This document shows positions 46,547 through 55,638 of a stretch of 64,000 nt of DNA, piece by piece. The stretch is taken from assembly GCA_025362795.1 (NCBI GenBank), contig JANYFE010000026.1, positions 1 through 64,000 on the forward strand, in the 5' to 3' direction. The translations under genes and the position numbers were made by a program. Under the pieces are notes generated by a model. That model was given only the letters and a program-made list of their open reading frames with translations. It did no database searches and was not told the DNA's origin. The stretch's first letter is position 1. Each line of letters starts with the position of its first letter. The DNA comes from Rhodobacterales bacterium. GTDB lineage: Bacteria > Pseudomonadota > Alphaproteobacteria > Rhodobacterales > Rhodobacteraceae.

Positions 46547-48061
46547 TCAGCTCACCTTCACCCGGATCATGCTGTAGGAATAGGGTTTCAGCGCCACCGT
46601 CAGCATGCCGCCGTCCACCATGGCACCGCTGCCCTTGCGCGGCGCCACATTGGTCTGGTTGGTCGCGGTATTCACCGCCTCCAGCATCACATGGGTCATT
46701 TCCTGATGATCGATCACGGTGGCCTTGCCAAACCCCAGCAGGCTGATCTCGACCGGCAGACTGTCGGTCGCATGACGGTTGACAGCAAAGAACGTCACCG
46801 TGCCGCCCGCCTCGTCATGCACGCCGGAAATGTCCAGCCACGGCACATTGTCCGAGATATCGGCAGCATAGCCGGGGCAAGTCACCGCCAGATTCAACGC
46901 CGTGCCCCGCCCGAAGATCGAAGCGAAGTAATACGGATAGTAAATCGTCTGCCGCCATGCCGCGCCCTTGGGGTCGGTCATGATCGGCGCGATCACGTTG
47001 ACCAGCTGGGCGATACAGGCGATTTTCACCACGTTCGCCTTGCGGATAAAGGTGTTCAAGATACAGCCGACCTGCAACACGTCCTCAAAGTTATAGATAT
47101 CCTCCAAAAGACGCGGCGCGGTCGGCCAGCCTTCGTTTCCGTCCAGAATCGCGCGGTCGGCCTTGTTCGAATGATACCAGACGTTCCATTCGTCAAAGCT
47201 GATATAGACGTTGTGCTTGGACCGCTTGTTCGCCTTGACCAGCTTGATCGTCGATTCGATCGTGGTGATGTAATCCTCCAGCTTCTGGCTCAGCGCCAGA
47301 TAGTTGCCGGTGTGCTTGGCCGGGTTGCGGAAATACATGTGCAGGCTGATGTGATCGACCGATTCGTAAGTGTGTTCCAACACGATCCGTTCCCATTCGG
47401 GATAGGTTTTCATGTCCGAATTGGACGACCCGCAAACGATCAGCTCCAGCTTTTTATCAAACGCCCGCAAGGTCTTGGCGACCTCGTTGGCCAGACGGCC
47501 ATACTCGTCCGCTGTCTTGTGCCCAACCTGCCACGGCCCGTCCATCTCATTGCCCAGACACCACAACCGGCAATCAAACGGCTCTGCCCGGCCATTCTTT
47601 TTGCGCAGATCGCCCCAATACGACCCCAGCGGCCCGTTGACATATTCGACAAAATTCCGCGCCTCGTCCAACCCGCGCGAGCCGAGGTTGATCGCCAGCA
47701 TCATCTTGGTGCCCACCGTGTCGCACCAGTCGGAAAACTCATGGACGCCGACCGCATTGTTGTCCGACGTGTGCCATGCCAGGTCCAGCCGGGTCGGACG
47801 GCTTTCTCGCGGTCCCACGCCATCTTCCCAGTTGTAGGCGGACACAAAGTTTCCACCCGGATAGCGCACATAGGGAATGTTCAGATCGCGCACCAGCGTT
47901 GCGACATCGCCGCGCATGCCGTTTTTGTCCGCCGTCGGATGACCTGGTTCGTAGATGCCGGTGTAGATCGCCCGTCCCAGATGCTCCAGAAATGCCGAAT
48001 AAATCCGGTCGTCGATGGTCGAAATGGCAAAGTCCTTGTGAACCGTTACCGATGCTTTCAT
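46547..48061 (-). CDS. abfA: Alpha-L-arabinofuranosidase, GH51
   Basis: A 504-residue GH51 enzyme that removes arabinofuranosyl side groups from arabinan or arabinoxylan fragments. The acid/base is E172 in CLGNEMDGPWQ and the nucleophile is E291 in ISFDEWNVWY. The N-terminal YPGGNFVSAYNWEDG segment is also family-typical. No signal peptide is present, so it acts on imported oligosaccharides. ATG has GGGGGGAG upstream. A perfect inverted repeat lies in its promoter, next to the ArsR-type regulator gene. Confidence 0.95.
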   Translation of the reverse strand: MKASVTVHKDFAISTIDDRIYSAFLEHLGRAIYTGIYEPGHPTADKNGMRGDVATLVRDLNIPYVRYPGGNFVSAYNWEDGVGPRESRPTRLDLAWHTSDNNAVGVHEFSDWCDTVGTKMMLAINLGSRGLDEARNFVEYVNGPLGSYWGDLRKKNGRAEPFDCRLWCLGNEMDGPWQVGHKTADEYGRLANEVAKTLRAFDKKLELIVCGSSNSDMKTYPEWERIVLEHTYESVDHISLHMYFRNPAKHTGNYLALSQKLEDYITTIESTIKLVKANKRSKHNVYISFDEWNVWYHSNKADRAILDGNEGWPTAPRLLEDIYNFEDVLQVGCILNTFIRKANVVKIACIAQLVNVIAPIMTDPKGAAWRQTIYYPYYFASIFGRGTALNLAVTCPGYAADISDNVPWLDISGVHDEAGGTVTFFAVNRHATDSLPVEISLLGFGKATVIDHQEMTHVMLEAVNTATNQTNVAPRKGSGAMVDGGMLTVALKPYSYSMIRVKVS

Positions 48062-48102
48062 GTTCTCCCCCCGAGATGGCCCGAAGCGGGCCGTGTCGCG
48101 TC

Positions 48103-48121
48103 ATATCCGCAATACGGATAT
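48103..48121. promoter_or_regulatory. Inverted-repeat operator in the abfA promoter
   Basis: ATATCCG-CAATA-CGGATAT is a perfect 7-bp inverted repeat. It is placed downstream of a leftward -35-like TTGACC (48144-48149), where a bound repressor would block abfA. The same half-site recurs upstream of the CUT1 importer operon at 53204-53217. Confidence 0.65.
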
Positions 48122-48161
48122 AGATCGGGAAAACCGAACGATAGGTCAAGCGAAAAGCGCG

Positions 48162-49091
48162 TTACCCGGCGGTGGTGATCCGCATCACGATGTCCTGGTC
48201 GTAATTGCCAAAGCCCCGGCCAAAAATATTGACACCCCCCGGATGCCGCGCTTCATCGCGCACGCCGACCCGAAACCGGATCGAACGGTGCTTGTCCACA
48301 TCCAGATCCTTCAGCGAGATGGGCGAGATTTTGACGCCATCGACATAGCTGCCGTCGGTCGTCATCTTCACGGTTTTCAGCATGCCATACTGGCTGCCCT
48401 TCAGCTTCCACCAGTCCGGCGTGTAAACCCCGCGCTTGTCGCCAAAATCGCCGGGGCTGGTCCAGGTGCCGACATCCACCTGATTGACCGAGAATGTGAT
48501 GTCCGAGGGCCAGTTCGTCGCAGTCCCCGGAACTTCCGACGACAATTCCATCGAAAACTCAAGCGCCAGAACATCGCCCTTCATCAGGTTGATATTATTG
48601 GGAAACTGGTACTCCACATAGCCGCGCGTGAACCAGATCAACCCGGCCGACATCCGGCCAGGGTCCAGAAAAGTGTCCGGCACATCCAGCAGGCCGATGA
48701 TGCCTTCTTGCGAACACAACCCGCAAGGCGCCGACAGCTCGCAGGTGGTGTATAACCCCAAAGGCATCGCCACCTCGATCATGTTGCCATTCGACGCACT
48801 GGCATCCTTCTTGAACATCACCAGCACTTCATCAAACAACGTGTGACAAATCTTCTGGTTGCCCTTGCGCGCCCGCTGCGTCTCGGTCCGGATCAGTCCA
48901 GCCTCTTCCAGCACCTGCACATTCGAGGAAACTGAGCTTTGCGGCAGGCCCAGCTTGCCCGCGATCTCGTTCACATTCATCGGCCCGTGGGTGTGCAGCA
49001 GCTTCAGCACCCTGACACGGGCAGGCGAGCCAAAGGCCTTCAGCACCTCGATCCCCTCTTCAGGATCGACAATCAGGAAATTCCGGCTCAT
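48162..49091 (-). CDS. ArsR-type regulator with large C-terminal domain
   Basis: A 309-residue protein. An ArsR/SmtB-like winged helix is at about 12-85 (KAFGSPARVRVLKLL, GLPQSSVSSNVQVLEEAGLI). A further 220-residue domain has a Cys cluster (TCELSAPCGLC) and a beta-rich part that resembles a carbohydrate- or jelly-roll-type fold. ArsR proteins are usually about 100 residues, so the C-terminal part is probably an effector sensor. It is encoded 100 bp upstream of abfA in the same direction, which suggests it controls the arabinoside genes. The start has only a weak ribosome-binding site. Confidence 0.8.
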   Translation of the reverse strand: MSRNFLIVDPEEGIEVLKAFGSPARVRVLKLLHTHGPMNVNEIAGKLGLPQSSVSSNVQVLEEAGLIRTETQRARKGNQKICHTLFDEVLVMFKKDASASNGNMIEVAMPLGLYTTCELSAPCGLCSQEGIIGLLDVPDTFLDPGRMSAGLIWFTRGYVEYQFPNNINLMKGDVLALEFSMELSSEVPGTATNWPSDITFSVNQVDVGTWTSPGDFGDKRGVYTPDWWKLKGSQYGMLKTVKMTTDGSYVDGVKISPISLKDLDVDKHRSIRFRVGVRDEARHPGGVNIFGRGFGNYDQDIVMRITTAG

Positions 49092-49277
49092 CGATACTGA
49101 CTTTCATGGGTTTCGGGTCTGGACGGCATCTATATCGAAAATTCCGGTTCAGTCAAAGGCCAAGGCCCGATCGCTCCAATTTGATTAAAATATCGCCCCC
49201 AATTCAACTGTCCCTAAATATCCCACGGGGGTCCGGGGGTGTGAAACCCCCGGCGGCCAGCGACAATGGCCTGCGTC

Positions 49278-50306
49278 TCAGCCCTGTCGCGGCACCCCCA
49301 CCGATGCCCGCAGCAAGGGATCGCAGTCGATCTTGACCCGCCGCGCCGCCAGAGGCTTGTCGCCACGTTCCAGCAATTGCGCCACCGCCCAGCGCGCCAT
49401 CTCGTCATGCGGAAGCACCATCGTCGACAGCGGCGGCTGCAGGTTCGCCACCAGGTCGTCGTTGTCAAACCCCATCACCGACATGTCCTCCGGCACCCGC
49501 AAGCCTCGGGCCGCCAATGCCTCGTAACAGCCGATCGCCACCCGGTCGTTGAAGCAGAAAATCGCGGTCGGCGGGTCGTTCAGATCCAGCAGCTGCAACG
49601 TCCGCGCCCGCCCCGACGCCACCGTCCAGGCCGGGCCGACCATCAGCGCCGGATCAAACCGCAGGTCATGCGAGGTCAGCGCCCGCCGGTACCCCAAGGC
49701 CCGGTCCCGCGCCGCCTCGCCCCAGTCCTCGCCCGCCAGATGCGCGATGCGGCGGTGGCCGGCGGCGATCAACACCTCGGTCGCGGCAAAACCCGCCGTC
49801 ACATCGCCCGGCGTCACAGACGCAAAATGCCGGCCCTTGTCGTGGCAGTTCAACAGCACCACCGGCAATCCCGTCAGTCGGGCAGGGGGCGTGACCGTCC
49901 GCGTCACCAGCGTGGCATAGAGCACCCCCACCAGCCCGGTCGCCTCCAGCACCTGCAAGGCGGCCTGTTCAATGGACGGGTCCGACCCGGTGCAGAACGT
50001 CGCCACCACACAACCCGCCGCCGCCGCCGCCACTCTGGCCCCATCGATCAGCGGTGCTGCAAACGGCGTGCCCGTCACGTCATCGATCAGCATGCCGATC
50101 ACCCGGGTATCCAGCGCCCGGCTCGCCAGCGCCCGACCCGCCAGACCGAAACGGCCATAGCCCATCCCTTCGGCCAGGGTCTTGACCCGCGCCCGTGTCG
50201 CCGCCGACACCCGCGCATTCGGCACCTCGTTCAGCACCAGCGACACCGTGGCCTGCGACACCCCGGCGACCAGAGCAATATCATTCATCGTGGCGCGTTT
50301 GGTCAT
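49278..50306 (-). CDS. LacI-family transcriptional regulator
   Basis: A 342-residue repressor. The N-terminal helix-turn-helix and hinge are TMNDIALVAGVSQATVSLVL, and the periplasmic-binding-protein-like effector domain contains GMLIDDVTGTPF and IFCFNDRVAIG. It is divergent from the GH2 gene and shares a 109-bp control region containing an AT-rich palindrome. Probable repressor of the sugar-degradation genes, relieved by a sugar. Confidence 0.93.
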   Translation of the reverse strand: MTKRATMNDIALVAGVSQATVSLVLNEVPNARVSAATRARVKTLAEGMGYGRFGLAGRALASRALDTRVIGMLIDDVTGTPFAAPLIDGARVAAAAAGCVVATFCTGSDPSIEQAALQVLEATGLVGVLYATLVTRTVTPPARLTGLPVVLLNCHDKGRHFASVTPGDVTAGFAATEVLIAAGHRRIAHLAGEDWGEAARDRALGYRRALTSHDLRFDPALMVGPAWTVASGRARTLQLLDLNDPPTAIFCFNDRVAIGCYEALAARGLRVPEDMSVMGFDNDDLVANLQPPLSTMVLPHDEMARWAVAQLLERGDKPLAARRVKIDCDPLLRASVGVPRQG

Positions 50307-50377
50307 GCACTGTCCCCGGATCTTTTCAGCCTACCCTGCCACGACTCACTTGCCAGAACCTATCAGGAAGGCTAGTG

Positions 50378-50391
50378 GTAATAATTATAAC
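50378..50391. promoter_or_regulatory. AT-rich palindrome, candidate LacI operator
   Basis: GTAATAATTATAAC is a near-perfect palindrome (one mismatched pair, perfect ATAATTAT core). It lies 25 bp before the GH2 start codon, between divergent lacI-type and GH2 genes. It is unusually AT-rich for this DNA and may also overlap a -10 element. Confidence 0.45.
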
Positions 50392-50415
50392 TGATTTCTT
50401 TGGCAGAGGGTATCC

Positions 50416-53181
50416 ATGTCAGCTTCAGCGGCATCCACGGCTCGTCTCATGCATTCGCTGGATGGCGCCTGGGAGTTTCGCCACGAAACCGACACAGCCT
50501 CGCGTGTCGCAATGGTGCCGATGCCGTGGCAGGCCAGTTTTGCTGATCTGCGCCAGACCTCTGGCCGGGCCACCTATACGAAACGCTTTGCGCGTCCGGC
50601 CAAAGTCGAGGGCAAGGAAACCGTTCTGTGCTTTGGCGCCGTCAGCTACATCGCCGAAGTGCGGGTGAACGGCGTCGAAATCGGGTCGCATGAAGGCGGC
50701 TATCTGCCCTTCGAATGCGTGATCCCGTCCCATCTGCTGTCTGCGGAGAACGATGTAGAAGTATCGTGCCTTTTGCCCGACGGCAGCCCGAACCCCGAAG
50801 GCATTGATTTCGCAGAAATTCCGCATGGCAAGCAAAGCTGGTATGGCCCAATCGGCGGCATCTGGCAGTCGGTCACGCTGGAAACCCGCGACCCGGCGCA
50901 TCTGGACCATTGCGCCATCACCGCCGATCTCGCCACCGGCGGCGTCGCCATCCGCCTGGCGCTGCCCGCTGCCGCAATCGGCGCCACCGCCGAACTCAAG
51001 ATCACCGCACCTGACGGGAAAACCGTCGCCAGCGGCAAAATCGCGGTCACGGATGTCGAAGCCACGGGCCATCTGACCGTTCCCACCGTCCTTGCCTGGT
51101 CGCCCGATGCGCCCAATCTTTACACGCTGAACGTGACCCTGACTCGGAGCGGCACGCTGGACCACACTGCCCACACCTTCGGCTTTCGCAGCATCGTGGC
51201 CCAGGACGGCAAAATCCTGATCAACGGCCAGCCGTTCTACATGCGCGCCGCCCTGGATCAGGACTATTACCCCGAAGGCATCAGCACCCCGCCCTCGCTC
51301 GCCTTTCTGGAAGATCAGGTGCACAAGGCCAAGGCGCTTGGGCTGAACATGCTGCGCTGCCACATCAAAATCCCCGATCCGCGCTATTACGAAGTGGCCG
51401 ACCGGCTGGGCATGCTGATCTGGACAGAAATTCCCAACGTCGCCACCTTCACCCAAGCCTCGGCGCGGCGCATGACGGACACGATGCAGGGCATCTTGCA
51501 GCGCGATGGCAATCATCCCTGCATCGTGATCTGGACCCTGATCAACGAAGACTGGGGCACCCGCCTGACCGGTGATCCGGCGCACCGGGCCTGGCTCAAG
51601 GACACCTATGACTGGCTCAAGGCGTTGGACCCGACCCGGCTGGTCTGCGACAACTCGCCCTGTAACGGCAACTTCCATGTCAAAGGCGATCTTGACGATT
51701 ATCACTATTACCGCTCGGTCCCCGAACGCCGCGCCGAATGGGATGCGCTGACCCGCGAATTTGCGGGCACGGCCGACTGGACCTATTCGCCTTTCGGCGA
51801 TGGCGTCCGCACCGGCAAGGAACCGAAGATCGTCTCGGAATTCGGGGTCTGGGGCCTGCCGGACCCGACCCGCGTGACCCTTGATGGTGCAGAGCCGTGG
51901 TGGATGGAAACCGGGCAGGGCTGGGGCGACGGCGCCGCCTATCCGCACGGCATTCAGGCCCGATATCAGGGTCTGGGCATGGCGACCGTATTTGGCGCGT
52001 TTGAAAACTTCATCACGCAGGTCCAATGGTATCAGTTTTCCAACCTGAAATACCAGATCGAGGCGATGCGGTCCCATCCGGAGATCATGGGCTATGTCAT
52101 CACCGAGTTCACGGATGTTCATTGGGAGTCTAACGGACTTCTGGATATGAATCGCAACCCCCGGGTGTTTCACGACCGTTTTGCCGACATCAACGCCGAG
52201 GTGGTCATCGTGCCCCGCGCCGCCCGCTATTCCGGTGTGGCGGGGCGCGATTATGCCTTTGGCCTGGCGATTTCCACTGGCGGATGGACGCTGTCTGCCG
52301 CTGTGCTCAAATGGCGGGCCGAATCCGGTGAGGCGGGCGAAATCAATGTGCCCGCTACGTCCGCCCTTGATGTGGTCGAGCTGGGCAACGTGCGCTTTGC
52401 CCTGCCCAAGGGCGACGGCAACCGCATGCTGAAGATCGACCTGACCCTGACCGAGACCGGCAAGACCATCGCGCGCAACCAGCTGGATATCGCGGTCTAC
52501 CTGCCGCGCCGCGCCAGTCAGCTGCCCTCCATCGGCAGCCGCGACCGCGCCCTGGCCGATTACGCCCGCGATCTCGGCTACACTGTCACCGCACCGGAAA
52601 CCGCCGACATAACCCTGTCGCGCGGGCTGGACGCCGATGACATCATCCGCCTGCAAGCCGGCGCGCGCTATCTGGTTCTGGCGGATGGAACCGAGAAAAC
52701 ACAAGGAAATCTGCGAGTTGACACCCGAGGTCGCGAACAGCCCTTCATCAAGATCGTGGATGACACACCGGGCATTCCGATCGGGGCCGAAGGCGTCTTG
52801 CCCAATATCTCGCTGATCGCCCGTCACGGGACCATGTGGCGCGGTGACTGGATTGCGGGCTTCTCGTGGATTCGGCGGGACGGCGTGTTTGCCGATATGC
52901 CCGGCGGACCGCTGGTCGACATGTCCTTTGACCGCGTTGTGCCGCATCATGTCATGGCAGGCTTTCGCAACTGGGAATATGCCGGGCCGGTTCACGCGGC
53001 AATCGTGGTAGGCTGGGTCCACAAACCCGCGGCCCTGATCGCCGAACGCCGCGTTGGCCGTGGCGGCCTTGTTGCCACCACCTTCCGCCTCTTGACCGAG
53101 GCGGCGGGCGAAGATCCGGTGGCGGGCTATCTGTTCGACGCCCTGACCCGGTTGACGTCAGACATAAAGACCGAAATCTGA
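50416..53181 (+). CDS. Glycoside hydrolase family 2 enzyme
   Basis: A 921-residue GH2 enzyme (beta-galactosidase/beta-glucuronidase superfamily). The N-terminal sugar-binding domain (SLDGAWEFRHE) and an Ig-like domain (WSPDAPNLYTLNV) are followed by the TIM barrel. The acid/base is E378 (LINEDWG) and the nucleophile is E475 (IVSEFGVWG). About 350 extra residues follow the barrel. No signal peptide, so cytoplasmic. The exact glycosidic bond is not deducible. It lies between a LacI regulator and an oligosaccharide importer, 227 bp upstream of the binding protein, and probably trims the imported oligosaccharide. Confidence 0.92.
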   Translation: MSASAASTARLMHSLDGAWEFRHETDTASRVAMVPMPWQASFADLRQTSGRATYTKRFARPAKVEGKETVLCFGAVSYIAEVRVNGVEIGSHEGGYLPFECVIPSHLLSAENDVEVSCLLPDGSPNPEGIDFAEIPHGKQSWYGPIGGIWQSVTLETRDPAHLDHCAITADLATGGVAIRLALPAAAIGATAELKITAPDGKTVASGKIAVTDVEATGHLTVPTVLAWSPDAPNLYTLNVTLTRSGTLDHTAHTFGFRSIVAQDGKILINGQPFYMRAALDQDYYPEGISTPPSLAFLEDQVHKAKALGLNMLRCHIKIPDPRYYEVADRLGMLIWTEIPNVATFTQASARRMTDTMQGILQRDGNHPCIVIWTLINEDWGTRLTGDPAHRAWLKDTYDWLKALDPTRLVCDNSPCNGNFHVKGDLDDYHYYRSVPERRAEWDALTREFAGTADWTYSPFGDGVRTGKEPKIVSEFGVWGLPDPTRVTLDGAEPWWMETGQGWGDGAAYPHGIQARYQGLGMATVFGAFENFITQVQWYQFSNLKYQIEAMRSHPEIMGYVITEFTDVHWESNGLLDMNRNPRVFHDRFADINAEVVIVPRAARYSGVAGRDYAFGLAISTGGWTLSAAVLKWRAESGEAGEINVPATSALDVVELGNVRFALPKGDGNRMLKIDLTLTETGKTIARNQLDIAVYLPRRASQLPSIGSRDRALADYARDLGYTVTAPETADITLSRGLDADDIIRLQAGARYLVLADGTEKTQGNLRVDTRGREQPFIKIVDDTPGIPIGAEGVLPNISLIARHGTMWRGDWIAGFSWIRRDGVFADMPGGPLVDMSFDRVVPHHVMAGFRNWEYAGPVHAAIVVGWVHKPAALIAERRVGRGGLVATTFRLLTEAAGEDPVAGYLFDALTRLTSDIKTEI

Positions 53182-53203
53182 CGAGAAGACTATATCAAGC
53201 AGG

Positions 53204-53217
53204 CGGATACATATCCG
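53204..53217. promoter_or_regulatory. Inverted-repeat operator upstream of the CUT1 importer
   Basis: CGGATA-CA-TATCCG is a perfect inverted repeat built from the same half-site as the abfA operator (48103-48121), with the arms in the opposite order. It lies 8 bp upstream of a consensus -35 TTGACA (53226-53231), a position suited to an activator or regulator of the importer operon. Confidence 0.6.
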
Positions 53218-53225
53218 ATAAATGG

Positions 53226-53255
53226 TTGACAACACTTCGCCGGGTTTCATAGGCT
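53226..53255 (+). promoter_or_regulatory. Promoter of the CUT1 importer operon
   Basis: A perfect -35 TTGACA is followed after 18 bp by a poor -10 (TAGGCT, 53250-53255). A strong -35 with a weak -10 next to an operator fits a regulated promoter. Confidence 0.45.
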
Positions 53256-53408
53256 ACGACCACATGGGGGAGGGGAGGAAGCGCCGTTCGCGGCGTCCCT
53301 GTTCCAACGCTAGTTGCAGTTCGGGATGACCCACTTGCGTGCGCCCGCAAGCTGGTCTGACTAAATGGCGCGCGGGGCGCTGGCCCCCTCGGGAGGATCG
53401 AAATCGAA

Positions 53409-54680
53409 ATGAGAAATTCATTCAAGGCGGCCATTTTGGCGACGGTCATGGCAGCGACCGGCGCTCAGGCCAAAGAAACCGTGGTCTGGTGGGACTTTCT
53501 CGGCGGCGGCGACGGCGTTCGCATGAAAAAACTGCTGGAAGATTTCAACGCCGAACACAAGGACACCATCGAAGTTCAGGCGACCACCCTGGAATGGGGC
53601 ACCCCGTTCTACACCAAGGTCCAGACCGCCGCTGCCGTGGGCGAAGGCCCCGACGTGATGACCTATCACCTGTCGCGCCTGCCGCTTGGCGTCTCGACCG
53701 GCACCTTGTCCGAAATCACCGAGGCTGATCTGGCCACGGTCGGCCTTGTCCCCACCGACTACGCAACCGCGAACTGGGATGCGGCCCATGTCGATGGCAA
53801 GCTTTATGCCGTGCCCTTCGACATGCACTCCATCGTTCTTTACTACAACAAGGACATGTTGGACAAAGCCGGCCTGATTGGCGCTGACGGCCTGCCCACC
53901 GGACTTGACGGCATCGACAACTTCAACGCCGCCCTGAAGAAACTGCAAGACGGCGGCGCTCAATACGGTCTGTCGATCCACAGCGCGGCTGGTGACAGCA
54001 TGTGGCGTATCTTCTACTCGCTGTTCGGTCAGCAAGACGGCAAGTTCCTCGACAATGGCAAGTTCCTTGACGGTGCCAACCTCGACAAGGCCGTGAAAGC
54101 CACGACCGTCATCGCCAACTGGATCAAGGACGGCTATACCCCGGCCTCGACCGAATATCCGGCCTCGATCGCCCTGTTCACCGGCGGCAAAGCGGCGTTC
54201 CACATCAACGGCGTCTGGGAAGTTCCGACCTTTACTGACCTCAAGGCCAAGGGCGAGCTCTTCAACTGGGGTGCCATCGAACTGCCGACCTTCTTCGATC
54301 ACCCGGCCACCTGGGCTGACAGCCACTCTTTCGCCATTCCGAACAACGTCGGTCATCCGATGACGCCCGAGAAAAAGGCGGCTGTTCTGGAAGTGATCTC
54401 GTGGATGAACAAGCATTCGACCTTCTGGGCGACTGCGGGCCACCTGCCGGCCTATAAACCGGCGCGTGACAATGACGAGTTCAAGGCGATGCAGCCGAAC
54501 GCTGCTTATGCCAAACTGGCCGATACCGCCGTGTTCGATCCGTCCTCGGTTCTGGCTGGCGTGGCCTCGCCGGTCTATGACGCCGCCGGCAACTTCCTGA
54601 TGCCCGCCGTCAATGGCGAGATGGAGCCGCAGGCTGCGATGGAAGGCATGCGTGACGACTTGCAGGGCCAGGCTGAGTAG
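53409..54680 (+). CDS. Periplasmic oligosaccharide-binding protein (CUT1)
   Basis: A 423-residue extracellular solute-binding protein, family 1. A signal peptide (cut near GAQA) is followed by VVWWDFLGGGDG and the hinge segment VDGKLYAVPFDMHSIVLYYN. GGGAGG lies upstream of ATG 53409. First gene of the importer operon, followed by a strong hairpin and the two permeases. Its setting among GH51 and GH2 enzymes suggests arabinose- or galactose-containing oligosaccharides. Confidence 0.92.
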   Translation: MRNSFKAAILATVMAATGAQAKETVVWWDFLGGGDGVRMKKLLEDFNAEHKDTIEVQATTLEWGTPFYTKVQTAAAVGEGPDVMTYHLSRLPLGVSTGTLSEITEADLATVGLVPTDYATANWDAAHVDGKLYAVPFDMHSIVLYYNKDMLDKAGLIGADGLPTGLDGIDNFNAALKKLQDGGAQYGLSIHSAAGDSMWRIFYSLFGQQDGKFLDNGKFLDGANLDKAVKATTVIANWIKDGYTPASTEYPASIALFTGGKAAFHINGVWEVPTFTDLKAKGELFNWGAIELPTFFDHPATWADSHSFAIPNNVGHPMTPEKKAAVLEVISWMNKHSTFWATAGHLPAYKPARDNDEFKAMQPNAAYAKLADTAVFDPSSVLAGVASPVYDAAGNFLMPAVNGEMEPQAAMEGMRDDLQGQAE

Positions 54681-54699
54681 TTCAGCCTGACGACTGTGC

Positions 54700-54730
54700 G
54701 CCGGTCGGCGACCTCCTCTCGCCGACCGGC
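54700..54730 (+). promoter_or_regulatory. Strong intercistronic stem-loop
   Basis: A perfect 12-bp stem (GCCGGTCGGCGA with TCGCCGACCGGC) and a 7-nt loop lie 20 bp past the binding-protein stop, with no T-run after it. In such operons a hairpin here protects the upstream mRNA and makes the binding protein more abundant than the permeases, as between malE and malF. Confidence 0.75.
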
Positions 54731-54759
54731 AGTTTCATCTCCAGTGTAGCAGGTCGAAC

Positions 54760-55638
54760 ATGCAAAATTACCGACGGTCAGAGGTGTTGACTGCGCTGAT
54801 CCTGCTTACGCCGTTTCTGTTGGTCTACGGCGTCCTGTTCATCTACCCGACCATAAAGATGGTCATACTGACCTTCACCAAAGCCCCGTTGATCGGGTCC
54901 GGCGACTGGGTCTGGTTTGCCAACTACACCAAATTGTTCAAGGACCGCCTGTTCGGCGTGGCGGTCTGGAACACGCTGTATTTCGTGCTGCTGTCAGTTA
55001 TCCCCTCGACCCTGCTGGGTCTGTTGATCGCACTGGGCGTCAACCGGCTGAAAGGCTGGTGGCAATCCGCCGTGCTGGCGGCGTTTTTCGTGCCCTACAT
55101 CCTGCCGGTGTCCGTCGTGTTCCGCATCTGGGGCTGGATGCTGGACAGCCAGTTCGGGATTTTCCAATACCCGATTGCCGCGATCTTTGGCGGCAACATT
55201 CCGATCTTCCGCACCCTGCCGCTTTTCATGCCGACTGTGGCCTTCATCACGATCTGGTGGCTGGTGGGCTTCAATGTGCTGTTGTTCATCGCCGGTCTGC
55301 GCAACATCAGTGCCGAGATCTACGAGGCGGCGGCGCTGGATGGGGCGACGCGCTGGCAGTCGTTCCGGCGCATCACCTGGCCTCTGGTCTGGCCGATCAC
55401 GGTGCTGGTCGCGACAATCCAGTTGATCTTGCAACTGAAAATCTTCGATCAGGTCTATCTGTTTGCCCAAGGAGGCCGCGTCGATGCGACCTTGACGATG
55501 GTGCAGTTCATCTACCGGGCGGCATTCCAGAAAAATCAGGGCGGTTACGGCGCCACGTCCTCGCTGGTGCTGTTCGCCATCATCGTGATCGTGTCGGTGC
55601 TGCAATATCAACTGACCCGGGCGAGGAGCCTGAAATGA
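54760..55638 (+). CDS. Sugar ABC permease (MalF/UgpA type)
   Basis: A 292-residue inner-membrane permease with six helices. The docking loop EIYEAAALDGATRWQSFRRI is typical of the first CUT1 permease. It overlaps the second permease by four bases (ATGA). Confidence 0.95.
   Translation: MQNYRRSEVLTALILLTPFLLVYGVLFIYPTIKMVILTFTKAPLIGSGDWVWFANYTKLFKDRLFGVAVWNTLYFVLLSVIPSTLLGLLIALGVNRLKGWWQSAVLAAFFVPYILPVSVVFRIWGWMLDSQFGIFQYPIAAIFGGNIPIFRTLPLFMPTVAFITIWWLVGFNVLLFIAGLRNISAEIYEAAALDGATRWQSFRRITWPLVWPITVLVATIQLILQLKIFDQVYLFAQGGRVDATLTMVQFIYRAAFQKNQGGYGATSSLVLFAIIVIVSVLQYQLTRARSLK

Noticed and set aside
46463-48178. A 571-codon plus-strand frame opposite the arabinofuranosidase gene
   Set aside because: Antisense to an intact GH51 enzyme with both catalytic residues; no recognisable domain.
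50425-53022. A very long open frame (over 860 codons) on the minus strand opposite the GH2 gene
   Set aside because: It is antisense to a clearly conserved enzyme, has no family features and is rich in Gly/Ala/Arg/His as expected of an antisense shadow in GC-rich DNA.
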